Shown here: positions 48,910-57,383 of the stretch, one piece after another
Numbering within the stretch: the first letter of the stretch is position 1
Layout: the number at the start of each line of letters is the position of its first letter
Source of the DNA: Cyclobacteriaceae bacterium
GTDB taxonomy: Bacteria; Bacteroidota; Bacteroidia; Cytophagales; Cyclobacteriaceae
Direction: 5' to 3'
DNA: 64,000 nt
Assembly (NCBI GenBank): GCA_026003355.1
Contig: BPHC01000004.1
Location: forward strand, 186,001 to 250,000
Notes under the pieces: generated by a model
Told to the model about the DNA's origin: nothing
Database searches by the model: none
What the model saw: the letters and a program-made list of their open reading frames with translations, nothing else
Position numbers and translations under genes: made by a program

Positions 48910-49413
48910 ATGAAACCCATTAGCGTTCTGTTTGTTTGCCTGGGCAATATTTGCCGATCGCCCCTGGCCGAAGCGCTGTTCAACCATAAAACCCGGCAAA
49001 GGGGTTGGAAAGATTATTTCATTGCCGATTCGTGCGGCACTTCCGGTTACCATATTGGCGACCCACCCGACCGGAGAACGCTGGCCAATGCACGTAAAAA
49101 TGGCATTGAAATAAACCACCGGGGGCGCCAGCTTTCGCAACAGGACCTGGACCGGTTTGATTACATACTGGCCATGGACGAAGACAATTATGCCGATGTT
49201 GCCCTGCTGGCCTCAGGCAAAAACCTGAAGGATAAACTGTACCTGATGCGCCATTTCGATGCCCAGGCTCACGGAACATCTGTGCCCGACCCCTATTATG
49301 GCGGTGAAGAGGGGTTTCAACAGGTATTCGAAATTCTGGACCGCTCCATTGAAGGCTTTCTCGATTACCTGGCCACCCGGCATTCACTTGCGAATCAGCA
49401 CCTGAAGCGTTGA
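48910..49413 (+). CDS. Low-molecular-weight protein-tyrosine phosphatase
   Basis: 167 residues. The P-loop C-L-G-N-I-C-R-S at 10-17 gives the catalytic Cys10 and Arg16 (C-x5-R), and the general acid Asp lies in V-P-D-P-Y-Y near 129-134. Such enzymes dephosphorylate tyrosine kinases of polysaccharide export or other Tyr-phosphorylated proteins. No partner kinase is nearby. The 3' end overlaps the convergent lysC by 30 bp. Confidence 0.92.
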   Translation: MKPISVLFVCLGNICRSPLAEALFNHKTRQRGWKDYFIADSCGTSGYHIGDPPDRRTLANARKNGIEINHRGRQLSQQDLDRFDYILAMDEDNYADVALLASGKNLKDKLYLMRHFDAQAHGTSVPDPYYGGEEGFQQVFEILDRSIEGFLDYLATRHSLANQHLKR

Positions 49414-50625
49414 TCGTGAAGATTGCTCCAGCAGCACGCCGGGCAACTTACGGTAATGTTCAAATGTGGGGGCATCGTAATTCTTTACGGTTATAAGCAC
49501 CAGATCTGTATTGTAGTACACTTCAAACGTATGCCTGAGCTTTTCAACCAGCGGCATAACCTTGCTTTCGCGAAAATCAATACAGAACGAAAATGAGATG
49601 GCCGAATTCTGCATCACGTTTATTTTGATGTCCAGCTCCGACAAAGCCTGAAAAATTATGCTAAGCTGATCTTCGTTGATAAAAGTATAGTCCACCACCT
49701 TGCACGACACCAGGCATTGATTTTCCTTAAAAACAATAAGGGGCGGAAGGTTGGCCACGTGGCAATCGTGAATATGTGTGCCGGGCAGGCCGGGGTTGGT
49801 AAAACATTTCACATACAGCGGTATGTTGCGCAAGGCCAGCGGTTTAATGGTTTTTGGATGAATAACCGATGCCCCGTAATAGGTCATTTCTGCTGCCTCC
49901 TTATAGGGCAACTCCGGAAACACCACGGCATTGGGTATGCGCCGGGGGTCGGCACTCATTACACCGGGCACATCTTTCCAGATGGTAACCGATTGCGCCT
50001 GCAGGCATGAAGCAAATATGGCGGCCGTGTAATCAGAGCCCTCACGCCCCAGTGTAGTTGTGAGGCCGTTGGCAGCACAACCTATAAAGCCCTGGGTTAA
50101 CACCACGTGGTGATTTAAAACCGAAGCAAGCGCGCGTATTCGCCCCTCGGTTTCGGGCCATATTACCTTGCCTTCGCGGTAGCAGGTATCGGTAATTATG
50201 TAATCGCGGGCATCAATCAGCCGGCATGGCAACCCCAGCCGGGTAAGATAAGCGCCCACTATTTCGGATGACACCCGTTCGCCATAACTTACCACCTGGT
50301 CGTAGAGCGCATCGGGATCATGGCCGTTGTAGCATGAAGGAATTTCGCCAAACAGCCCGCTGATTTTTTCCAGCACCTGATGCTCCCTTCCCAGCACGGT
50401 TTCTGCTATTGCGCGGTGGTAAGCCGTTATTTCATCCAGTGGTTTGCTGAAGGGCTCGTTGCGCAACATAAGCTGCACTACCTCTTCCAGGGCATTGGTG
50501 GTGTTGCCCATGGCCGAAACCACCACCAGCAGGGGTTCCTGATGGTGAGCCCGAATAATACCTGCTGTGTTGATTAGCCCTGCTGCATCTTTAAGCGCAG
50601 CGCCCCCGAATTTAAAAACCTTCAT
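49384..50625 (-). CDS. lysC: Aspartate kinase
   Basis: 413 residues. It phosphorylates aspartate in the first step to lysine, threonine and methionine. The kinase part starts with K-F-G-G-A-A-L at 5-11 and contains G-R-E-G-S-D-Y-T-A near 192-200, and the C-terminal part (about 300-413) holds ACT-like regulatory segments. It is a single-function enzyme, not fused to homoserine dehydrogenase. The start is 42 bp from that of the divergent fbp, so both promoters lie in a very short space. Confidence 0.92.
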   Translation of the reverse strand: MKVFKFGGAALKDAAGLINTAGIIRAHHQEPLLVVVSAMGNTTNALEEVVQLMLRNEPFSKPLDEITAYHRAIAETVLGREHQVLEKISGLFGEIPSCYNGHDPDALYDQVVSYGERVSSEIVGAYLTRLGLPCRLIDARDYIITDTCYREGKVIWPETEGRIRALASVLNHHVVLTQGFIGCAANGLTTTLGREGSDYTAAIFASCLQAQSVTIWKDVPGVMSADPRRIPNAVVFPELPYKEAAEMTYYGASVIHPKTIKPLALRNIPLYVKCFTNPGLPGTHIHDCHVANLPPLIVFKENQCLVSCKVVDYTFINEDQLSIIFQALSELDIKINVMQNSAISFSFCIDFRESKVMPLVEKLRHTFEVYYNTDLVLITVKNYDAPTFEHYRKLPGVLLEQSSRSTLQVLIRK

Positions 50626-50627
50626 TT

Positions 50628-50661
50628 TTTGCCTGTTAAAACGTTTGCATTGTTAAATTTG
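50628..50661 (+). promoter_or_regulatory. Promoter of fbp
   Basis: A TTTG at 50628-50631 is followed after 22 bp by TAAATTTG (50654-50661), an exact -7 box 6 bp before the ATG at 50668. The leader would be very short. The site sits in the gap to the divergent lysC. Confidence 0.45.
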
Positions 50662-50667
50662 CAGCCC

Positions 50668-51663
50668 ATGGAACAATCCCGAATAGCCGCCCCCATAGGC
50701 AGCGCCCTGGACCGATTTATTAAAAGCCGCCAGGACGAATTTCCCTATGCCAGCGGTGAGCTCTCGCAGTTGCTGCGCGACATAGCCCTGGCCAGCAAGG
50801 TAGTAAACCGCGAAGTAAACAAAGCCGGATTAATTGACATTATGGGGGCAATGGGTTCGGTGAATACCGGCGGTGATGAGCAGCAAAAGCTGGATGTGCT
50901 GGCCAACATTCGTTTTTCGCGCGCACTTATGAAAGGCGGAGAAGCCTGCGCCCTGATTTCGGAAGAATCGGAGTCGTATATTGACCTGAACAACACCGGT
51001 AAATACGTTATTGCCATTGACCCGCTCGATGGCTCGTCAAACATTGATGTAAACGTATCCATTGGCACCATTTTTTCCATATACCGCAGAAAATCCAAAA
51101 CCGGCACGCCCATTCAGCCGGAGGATATTTTGCAGAAAGGTTCAGAACAGGTTGCCTCCGGTTACATCCTGTACGGCTCATCGACCATGCTGGTGTACAC
51201 CACCGGTCACGGCGTAAACGGCTTTACCTACGACCCCAGCCTGGGTGAATATTTTTTGTCGCATCCCGATATGATCATGCCCGATGACGGTAAAATATAT
51301 TCCATTAACGAGGGGTCGTACAATTCGTTTACCGATCCGGTAAAGAAGTATGTGCAGCATTGCAAGGATAAAAATTATACGGCCCGGTACATTGGCTCGC
51401 TGGTGGCCGACTTTCACCGCAATTTACTGAAGGGCGGCATTTACATTTATCCGGCCACAGCCAAAGACCCTAACGGTAAGTTGCGTTTAATGTATGAGTG
51501 CAACGCCCTGGCCTTCATTGCCGAACAGGCCGGAGGCCGCGCATCTGACGGCAAACGCAGAATACTGGACATTGAACCCGAATCGCTGCACCAGCGAACA
51601 CCGTTTTTTGCAGGATCCAGAAAAATGGTAGAGCAGGCCGAGGAGTTTCACCGGGAAAATTAA
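50668..51663 (+). CDS. fbp: Fructose-1,6-bisphosphatase class 1
   Basis: 331 residues from the ATG at 50668; the longer frame from 50629 reaches across the promoter. It removes the 1-phosphate from fructose 1,6-bisphosphate in gluconeogenesis. Metal-binding motifs are E-E-S-E near 93-96 and [10 protein letters not shown] near 115-124; sugar-phosphate binding comes from the [11 protein letters not shown] region, and L-x-Y-E-C-N-A-L-A-F is the conserved C-terminal metal site. Together with malic enzyme it shows a carbon-flexible metabolism. Confidence 0.94.
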   Translation: MEQSRIAAPIGSALDRFIKSRQDEFPYASGELSQLLRDIALASKVVNREVNKAGLIDIMGAMGSVNTGGDEQQKLDVLANIRFSRALMKGGEACALISEESESYIDLNNTGKYVIAIDPLDGSSNIDVNVSIGTIFSIYRRKSKTGTPIQPEDILQKGSEQVASGYILYGSSTMLVYTTGHGVNGFTYDPSLGEYFLSHPDMIMPDDGKIYSINEGSYNSFTDPVKKYVQHCKDKNYTARYIGSLVADFHRNLLKGGIYIYPATAKDPNGKLRLMYECNALAFIAEQAGGRASDGKRRILDIEPESLHQRTPFFAGSRKMVEQAEEFHREN

Positions 51664-51673
51664 CACTAAGGTA

Positions 51674-52558
51674 TTAAAGCAGGTTCAAAGCCGTGTCTGG
51701 CTTTAGCCTTTTGCCGTTTTGGATAAGCATTTCCATAAATTGCCAGGCCACATCCACGTTAAGCAGCTTCAGGTTTAGCATCATTTCGTACCGCAGCCGT
51801 TTTTGCAGCGCCCTGCGTTCCGGCTCCGTGCGGTTCATCGCCATAATCTTTTTACAAACGGCAAGTGTGGTAAGGCTATGCCTGGAAAACAGCCTGAACT
51901 GCCGGCTGCTGCCTGCGCCTTTCACCACCCTGCGCTTTACCAAAACCTCAGGCGAATAGCTAAAGCAGAAGTGCCGGGCAGCGCGCACCAGTATATCAAA
52001 GTCTTCATAGTGCAGTTGCTCATCGTAGCCACCCAGTTGTTCCAGCACTTCGCGCCTGAACATAAGTGTGGGCGGACAAATGAAATATCTTTTTATTAAC
52101 TCGATATATACATTACCCTGCGGAATCGTTTCGTGCGGATACCGTTGCGAATGAAGATACAGCGCACGTCCGGCTTCATCAATATACCTTGCGTCGCTGA
52201 AATGAACTCCGTAAGTGCTGCCCATTAGCTGCAGTTCCTTCACTCCCCTGCTGATGCGCACCGGTAGCAGCACGTCATCAGCCGAAAGGTCGATAATAAA
52301 CTCGCCATTTGTTTTACCCAGTACCTTGTTAAACGTGCGGCAATGTCCCTGATTGGCATCGTTGTGCATAAAATGAATGTGCGGGTGCTGTTGTGTAAGC
52401 CTTTCAATTACCTGAAGGCTGTTGTCGGTACTCGCATCATCGGCAATCCATATTTCCACGTTGGGGTAATCCTGATTCAAAACCGATTGAACGGCCTCTT
52501 CCACAAACCGGGCATGGTTGTAACTCAAGCAAATTACCGATACCCCAGGTAAACTCAT
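51674..52558 (-). CDS. Glycosyltransferase family 2
   Basis: 294 residues. GT-A fold, N-terminal V-I-C-L-S-Y-N-H-A near 7-15, then I-A-D-D-A-S-T-D-N-S near 38-47 and a D-L-S-A-D-D-V metal site near 95-101 (the D-x-D equivalent). It transfers a sugar from a nucleotide donor onto a surface polysaccharide, glycolipid or protein; acceptor and sugar are unknown. The C-terminal part is helical and polar. Its start overlaps the stop of the next gene upstream by 4 bp (ATGA), forming an operon with the GNAT-like and hotdog genes. Confidence 0.9.
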   Translation of the reverse strand: MSLPGVSVICLSYNHARFVEEAVQSVLNQDYPNVEIWIADDASTDNSLQVIERLTQQHPHIHFMHNDANQGHCRTFNKVLGKTNGEFIIDLSADDVLLPVRISRGVKELQLMGSTYGVHFSDARYIDEAGRALYLHSQRYPHETIPQGNVYIELIKRYFICPPTLMFRREVLEQLGGYDEQLHYEDFDILVRAARHFCFSYSPEVLVKRRVVKGAGSSRQFRLFSRHSLTTLAVCKKIMAMNRTEPERRALQKRLRYEMMLNLKLLNVDVAWQFMEMLIQNGKRLKPDTALNLL

Positions 52559-53496
52559 GCCAGTTTTTTTTGAAACGTGTATTTGGGTGAAGGTACGGCC
52601 CCAAGATGCAATTTAAACGCAAGAAGAGGATAATTAACCCCCGTTTTGGCTGATGAGGTGCCCAGGTCCAGAATCCGGAAATCATTTTTTGCGCACCATT
52701 GGTGAATATGCTCCATAAGCAACACCACCGGACTTACGCCATCAAATTCTGCATGGTGGTCATAATAAAATGCATACAACACATTGCGGTTTATCGAAAG
52801 GCAAAGCGCAGCAGCTGCCATGCGATTAGTATGGTAAACGGCAAACAAATGCAGCCGGTCAGAGAATGTTTGTGCCAGCTGTTGCACCTCTTCAAAGGCC
52901 AGCGAAAGCCGGTAATTTTTTTGTTCACGACACAGGGTTAGAAAATCGTAAACGGTTTTTAGTTCTTCAGGTGGCAGCTTCACGGCCAGAAGCCCTGCCT
53001 GTTTGGCCTGGCGTAATTTTCTGCGTTCCCAGTTGTGCAACCCTTGCTGAAAATCATGATGCTGAACCGGAACCAGTGCGCTGATTTCGGCAGTAGTAAG
53101 AACATATCCGCGATGCAATAAAAGGGGATGCAGCACCGCATACGCTGACTCATAATAGATGCCGGGTGCGTGTACCAACTGTATTTGATGCACACCCTGT
53201 TGGTATAAGCTTGCCTCGCAATACTCAATGAACCGGTCGGTAATGGCGGCCGGCAAGTCTGTGCTGATCAGAAACGAGCCGAAGGGAGCATACCGGTGGC
53301 TTTTGGCCAGGCCGTTTTCCAATTGAAAATGTACCTCTGCACAGCGTTTCTTGCTGCTTTCGTGCACCACAAAAAAAGAACATATCTGGTTGGTTTGCAA
53401 CCGCAGGTGTTCGGGCAGATGAAACAGCGAAGGTTCATACCCCTTAACCGGAACATCACCGCATTCCGTACCAAACCGGTATCCGTTCAGGCGCAT
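52555..53496 (-). CDS. FemAB/GNAT-like acyltransferase
   Basis: 313 residues from the ATG at 53496; the longer frame to 53532 would overlap the preceding gene. The protein has two GNAT-like halves as in FemAB and lipid II aminoacyltransferases. The second half shows Y-D-F-L-T-L-C-R-E-Q-K, then L-H-L-F-A-V-Y, A-A-A-L-C-L-S and I-L-D-L-G-T-S-S near 275-282. It probably transfers an acyl or aminoacyl group to a carbohydrate or peptide, the substrate being unknown. Position between a glycosyltransferase and a hotdog protein suggests decoration of a surface glycan or lipid. Confidence 0.72.
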   Translation of the reverse strand: MRLNGYRFGTECGDVPVKGYEPSLFHLPEHLRLQTNQICSFFVVHESSKKRCAEVHFQLENGLAKSHRYAPFGSFLISTDLPAAITDRFIEYCEASLYQQGVHQIQLVHAPGIYYESAYAVLHPLLLHRGYVLTTAEISALVPVQHHDFQQGLHNWERRKLRQAKQAGLLAVKLPPEELKTVYDFLTLCREQKNYRLSLAFEEVQQLAQTFSDRLHLFAVYHTNRMAAAALCLSINRNVLYAFYYDHHAEFDGVSPVVLLMEHIHQWCAKNDFRILDLGTSSAKTGVNYPLLAFKLHLGAVPSPKYTFQKKLA

Positions 53497-53504
53497 GTAA
53501 AAAG

Positions 53505-54011
53505 TCAAACTTTTGTTTTCACCGCCTGCCACGGCTTAATGTGCCAGCACACCTTACCGGTGGCCAGGTGGTTGTGTTGAGCATCGTGTAGGGTTACCTC
53601 ACAAACCACTTCAACCGCCTCGCGGTGCCGTAATGGTTCCATCACCTTTTCCTGCAGCCAGTGGTGGGTTATGCCAAAACGGGCAACGGCATCGCTTTTA
53701 CCCTGGTAATGGTATTCCATCTCCAGCTTCTTCATAATAAGGCGGTATTGGCGGGCATTTAGCTTTTGCACCAGCATGAAGCCCGTAGTATATTCTGCTA
53801 AGGTGGCCAGGGCGCAGGCATGCAGGCCCCGGATGTGGTTTAAATTATTTTTCCGGAAAGGCAGTCGTACCTGCACAAAATCATCGCCCAACGCCTCAAT
53901 GGTAAACCGATGCGGCCGGTTAAAAGGGATGAAGCGATGCAGGGCACGATTCAGCACCCAGCGCCACAGGGCCGAGGTACGCGCACGTTGCACCAGTACG
54001 GTTGTATTCAT
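53505..54011 (-). CDS. DUF4442 hotdog-fold thioesterase-like protein
   Basis: 168 residues with the hotdog pattern: an N-terminal helix, L-N-H-I-R-G-L-H-A-C-A-L-A-T-L-A-E near 57-73, and several long strands. This matches DUF4442, a PaaI/YiiD-C-like family that may hydrolyse acyl-CoA or bind acyl groups. The catalytic residue cannot be fixed. It heads the three-gene minus-strand cassette, 8 bp before the acyltransferase gene, which could fit making or removing an acyl donor. This link is inference. Confidence 0.78.
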   Translation of the reverse strand: MNTTVLVQRARTSALWRWVLNRALHRFIPFNRPHRFTIEALGDDFVQVRLPFRKNNLNHIRGLHACALATLAEYTTGFMLVQKLNARQYRLIMKKLEMEYHYQGKSDAVARFGITHHWLQEKVMEPLRHREAVEVVCEVTLHDAQHNHLATGKVCWHIKPWQAVKTKV

Positions 54012-54068
54012 GGCCCGATATTACGCAAAAAATTTTCAGAATGATGGCCGTCGGCCTATACTTGCACC

Positions 54069-55196
54069 ATGCAAAACGTTTTGGTACTGGGTTCAGGCCT
54101 GGTGGGCAAAGTAATGGCCCGCGACCTGGCCGCTGATTTTAACGTTACCGTAGCAGACCGCAACGAAAAGGCTCTGGAAGGCCTGCAGGAGGATGGCATC
54201 GCCACCCTATGCACCAACCTGGCCGATGCGGAAAATCTGCAGCGCATACTGCCTCCCTTCGATTTGGTAGTTGGGGCTTTACCCGGCTTTCTGGGCTTTG
54301 AAACCGTACGTACCGTAATTGAGGCGGGCAAAAGCATGGTCGATATAAGCTTCTTTCCGGAAGATCCTTTTGAACTGGATGAGCTTGCACACAAACACCA
54401 GGTTACGGTTGTAACCGACTGCGGTGTGGCGCCGGGTATGGGCAACATGTTACTGGGGTACCACAATGCCCGCATGAAGATACACTCCTATACCTGCCTG
54501 GTAGGCGGCCTGCCGGTTGTAAGGCAATGGCCCTGGCAATACCGTGCTGTTTTTTCGCCTGCCGATGTAATTGAAGAATACGTGCGCCCGGCCCGGTTTG
54601 TGCAAAACGGCGCCTTGGTGGTACGCGAAGCCCTTACCGACCCGGAGCTGATTGACTTTGAGGGCATCGGCACACTGGAGGCCTGGAATACTGATGGCCT
54701 GCGCACCCTGTTGCGCACCATGAGGCACATCCCCAACATGATCGAAAAAACCCTTCGCTATCCCGGCAGCATGGAATATATGCGTGTACTGCGGCATGCC
54801 GGATATTTTTCGGCCGAAGAAACCGAAGTGAACGGCATGCGCATACGCCCCATTGACCTCACCGCCCGGTTGTTATTCAGGCAATGGCAGCTTAAGCCGG
54901 GTGAAGAGGAGTTTACCGTTATGCGTATTGTAATTGAAGGCCAGGAAAACGGAACCGACAAAAAAGTTCAATACGACCTGCTGGACCGCACCGACCGACA
55001 AACCGGCACGCTTTCCATGGCCCGAACAACTGGTTATACCTGTACAGCTGTAGCCCACCTGGTAGCTTCCGGGCAATTTTCGCGTGTGGGTGTATGTCCT
55101 CCTGAATACCTGGGAGAAAGTGAATCGAATGTTGAATTTGTACTCAACTACCTCAAAGCGCGGAATGTTAAATATGCCATGCTGACCCACTCATAA
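54069..55196 (+). CDS. Saccharopine dehydrogenase-like oxidoreductase
   Basis: 375 residues. The N-terminal Rossmann fold starts V-L-V-L-G-S-G-L-V-G-K-V near 4-15, and the second domain holds D-C-G-V-A-P-G-M-G-N-M near 117-127, the conserved core of the family. It resembles saccharopine dehydrogenase and lysine 6-dehydrogenase, so it may act in lysine synthesis or breakdown, but the exact substrate is not fixed by visible residues. A hairpin starts at its stop codon. Confidence 0.82.
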   Translation: MQNVLVLGSGLVGKVMARDLAADFNVTVADRNEKALEGLQEDGIATLCTNLADAENLQRILPPFDLVVGALPGFLGFETVRTVIEAGKSMVDISFFPEDPFELDELAHKHQVTVVTDCGVAPGMGNMLLGYHNARMKIHSYTCLVGGLPVVRQWPWQYRAVFSPADVIEEYVRPARFVQNGALVVREALTDPELIDFEGIGTLEAWNTDGLRTLLRTMRHIPNMIEKTLRYPGSMEYMRVLRHAGYFSAEETEVNGMRIRPIDLTARLLFRQWQLKPGEEEFTVMRIVIEGQENGTDKKVQYDLLDRTDRQTGTLSMARTTGYTCTAVAHLVASGQFSRVGVCPPEYLGESESNVEFVLNYLKARNVKYAMLTHS

Positions 55197-55227
55197 TGGG
55201 TTTAAAAACTCAGGTTTTAACCCATTT
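55195..55227 (+). terminator. Hairpin at the end of the saccharopine dehydrogenase-like gene
   Basis: AATGGGTT plus AAAA (55195-55207, one bulged T) pairs with TTTTAACCCATT (55215-55226) around a 7-base loop. The left arm begins in the stop codon. The T run after the stem is short (TTT), so termination may be partial. Confidence 0.5.
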
Positions 55228-55340
55228 CCCAATCAATTAAAAAACGGGTAAAATGCCTTTGTTAAGCAAATCAATTTCTACCAACCGGCAAATGGCATGG
55301 CCGTAATTATTTTTATCTTGCCTGCTTGAATCCAAACGGC

Positions 55341-56797
55341 ATGTCAGAAAAGAAACAGGCAACCCTGCTTCAGGCGCTTATCCCTCTTATTGTACTTATT
55401 GTACTGCTTACCCTCAACGTACTGGTATTCGGATCGGATGCCATTGCCGGAGCCAACCAGCTGGTGCTGTTACTGGCTGCCGGAGCCGCCGGCATTATTG
55501 CCTGGCGACTGGGTTATACATACGATGAAATAAGCCAAAGTATTGTAGCCAGTATCAGCTCGGCTATGCCGGCCATTATCATTCTGCTTACCATTGGCTC
55601 GCTTTCGGGCACCTGGCTGCTTAGCGGCATTGTGCCGGCCATGATTTATTATGGTCTCAAAATTCTAAGCCCGGGCATCTTTCTGTTTGCTGCCTGTGTG
55701 GTGTGCGCCATCGTGTCGCTGGCAACGGGCAGCTCGTGGTCAACCGTAGCCACGGTTGGCGTGGCCCTGCTGGGCATTGGCCAGGCGCTCGACCTGCCCG
55801 AAGGAGTAGTGGCCGGAGCCATTATTTCGGGAGCATACTTTGGCGACAAAATTTCGCCCCTTTCCGACACCACCAACCTGGCGCCCGCCATGGCCGGAAC
55901 CGATTTGTTTACACACATACGCTATATGATGTACACCACGGTGCCATCGCTTACCCTTACGCTAATTATTTTCCTGGCGTGGGGGTTTACCCTCTCGCCA
56001 TCGGGTAACGAAACTTCCTCGCAGGAAGTACTCCATGCCATCGATGGCGCCTTTAACCTTACCCCCTGGCTGCTGGTGGTACCTGCTCTGGTTATTTTTA
56101 TGATTGTAAAACGCGTTCCTGCCGCTCCGGCCCTGCTGGCAGGGGCACTGCTGGGCGGCTTGTTTGCCGTAATTTTTCAACCCAATGTGGTTAACCCAGG
56201 TATCGGGAATAGAAAACAACTATGCGAAATCGGCATTCACCGCAGTTATGAATGCCCTCTCCACCCACCATTCATGTTACCACCCAACACGAGAGCATTA
56301 ACGAGCTGCTTACCGGCAAAGGCATGGCCGGTATGCTTAATACCGTGTGGTTAATAATTTGCGCCATGATTTTCGGGGGCACCATGGAATCGTGCGGATT
56401 GCTCAGGCGCATCGCAACCGAAATTATCCGCTTTGCCCGATCCACCGGGTCGCTGGTGGCCTCAACAGCTGCTACCTGCGTGTTTTTTAATGTTACGGCA
56501 TCGGACCAGTACATGGCCATTGCCGTACCCGGCCGTATGTATGCCGATACCTACAGGCAACGGGGACTTAAACCTGAGGTATTAAGCCGTACCCTTGAAG
56601 ACTCCGGAACGGTAACCTCGGTACTTGTGCCGTGGAATACCTGCGGAGCTACACAGGCCGGCGTACTGGGTGTGGCTACCGCAGCCTATGCACCCTATAC
56701 CTTCTTTTGCCTGCTTAGCCCTTTCATGACCATGCTGTTTGCCTTCTTCAACATCCGAATCCATCGCTTTGAAAAAGATGAACAAAAAAATTCATAA
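55341..56797 (+). pseudogene. nhaC: Na+/H+ antiporter NhaC, with two frameshifts
   Basis: Inner-membrane antiporter of about 484 residues if repaired, a normal length. From ATG 55341 the first frame holds about eight membrane helices and the family segment G-D-K-I-S-P-L-S-D-T-T-N-L-A. At CCC 56195-56197 an extra base shifts into a second frame that reads Q-V-S-G-I-E-N-N-Y-A-K-S-A-F-T-A-V-M. At CCC 56264-56266 another extra base shifts into the third frame, which reads T-I-H-V-T-T-Q-H-E-S-I-N-E-L-L and continues to the end. Both indels are in C runs and every piece matches the family, so consensus errors are the simplest explanation. Confidence 0.88.
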
Positions 56798-56806
56798 TAC
56801 GGCCGT

Positions 56807-57379
56807 ATGAAGAACTCTCCTGCAGAAACAGCCACGCTGCCACTGCTTACTTTTAAAGGAAAAATTTCCGTAATCACCAACCCCTCAAAGCTTCAGGGGG
56901 TAGTGCAGGAAATAATGCATCACCGCGTAGCCGGTTTCGATACCGAAACCCGGCCTGTTTTTGTAAAGGGAAGGCGGCATAAAGTAGCACTGCTTCAATT
57001 GGCATTACCTGCAAGGGTTTTCTTAATACGCCTTAACCACACCGGTATTACCGATGTGCTGTGTAATTATTTTGAAGATGAAAATTTTATAAAGGTAGGG
57101 CTGGCTATTCGCGATGACCTGAAAGCCCTGCAGCAGCTCAGAAAATTTACACCGCGGGGATTTATTGAGCTTACCACGCTTACCCGCCAGGCCGGATATA
57201 CCGGCGAAGGTATAAAAACCCTAACCGCACAGATACTGGGCCATAGAATATCCAAAAGCGCACAAACCAGCAACTGGGAAGCGCCCACCCTTACCCATAA
57301 GCAGCTGCAATATGCAGCTACCGATGCCTGGGTGTGCCTGGAGATGTACCATAAGGTGTTGCCCGTTATTGAAACATGA
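56807..57379 (+). CDS. RNase D-like 3'-5' exonuclease
   Basis: 190 residues, a stand-alone DEDDy exonuclease domain without HRDC. The metal ligands are F-D-T-E-T near 44-48 (Exo I), a later V-G-L-A-I-R-D-D near 98-105 (Exo II) and Y-A-A-T-D-A near 167-172 (Exo III, DEDDy Tyr). It may trim RNA 3' ends or process DNA. It starts 9 bp after nhaC. It has no obvious tie to the CRISPR locus 2 kb away. Confidence 0.88.
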   Translation: MKNSPAETATLPLLTFKGKISVITNPSKLQGVVQEIMHHRVAGFDTETRPVFVKGRRHKVALLQLALPARVFLIRLNHTGITDVLCNYFEDENFIKVGLAIRDDLKALQQLRKFTPRGFIELTTLTRQAGYTGEGIKTLTAQILGHRISKSAQTSNWEAPTLTHKQLQYAATDAWVCLEMYHKVLPVIET

Positions 57380-57383
57380 TGGC

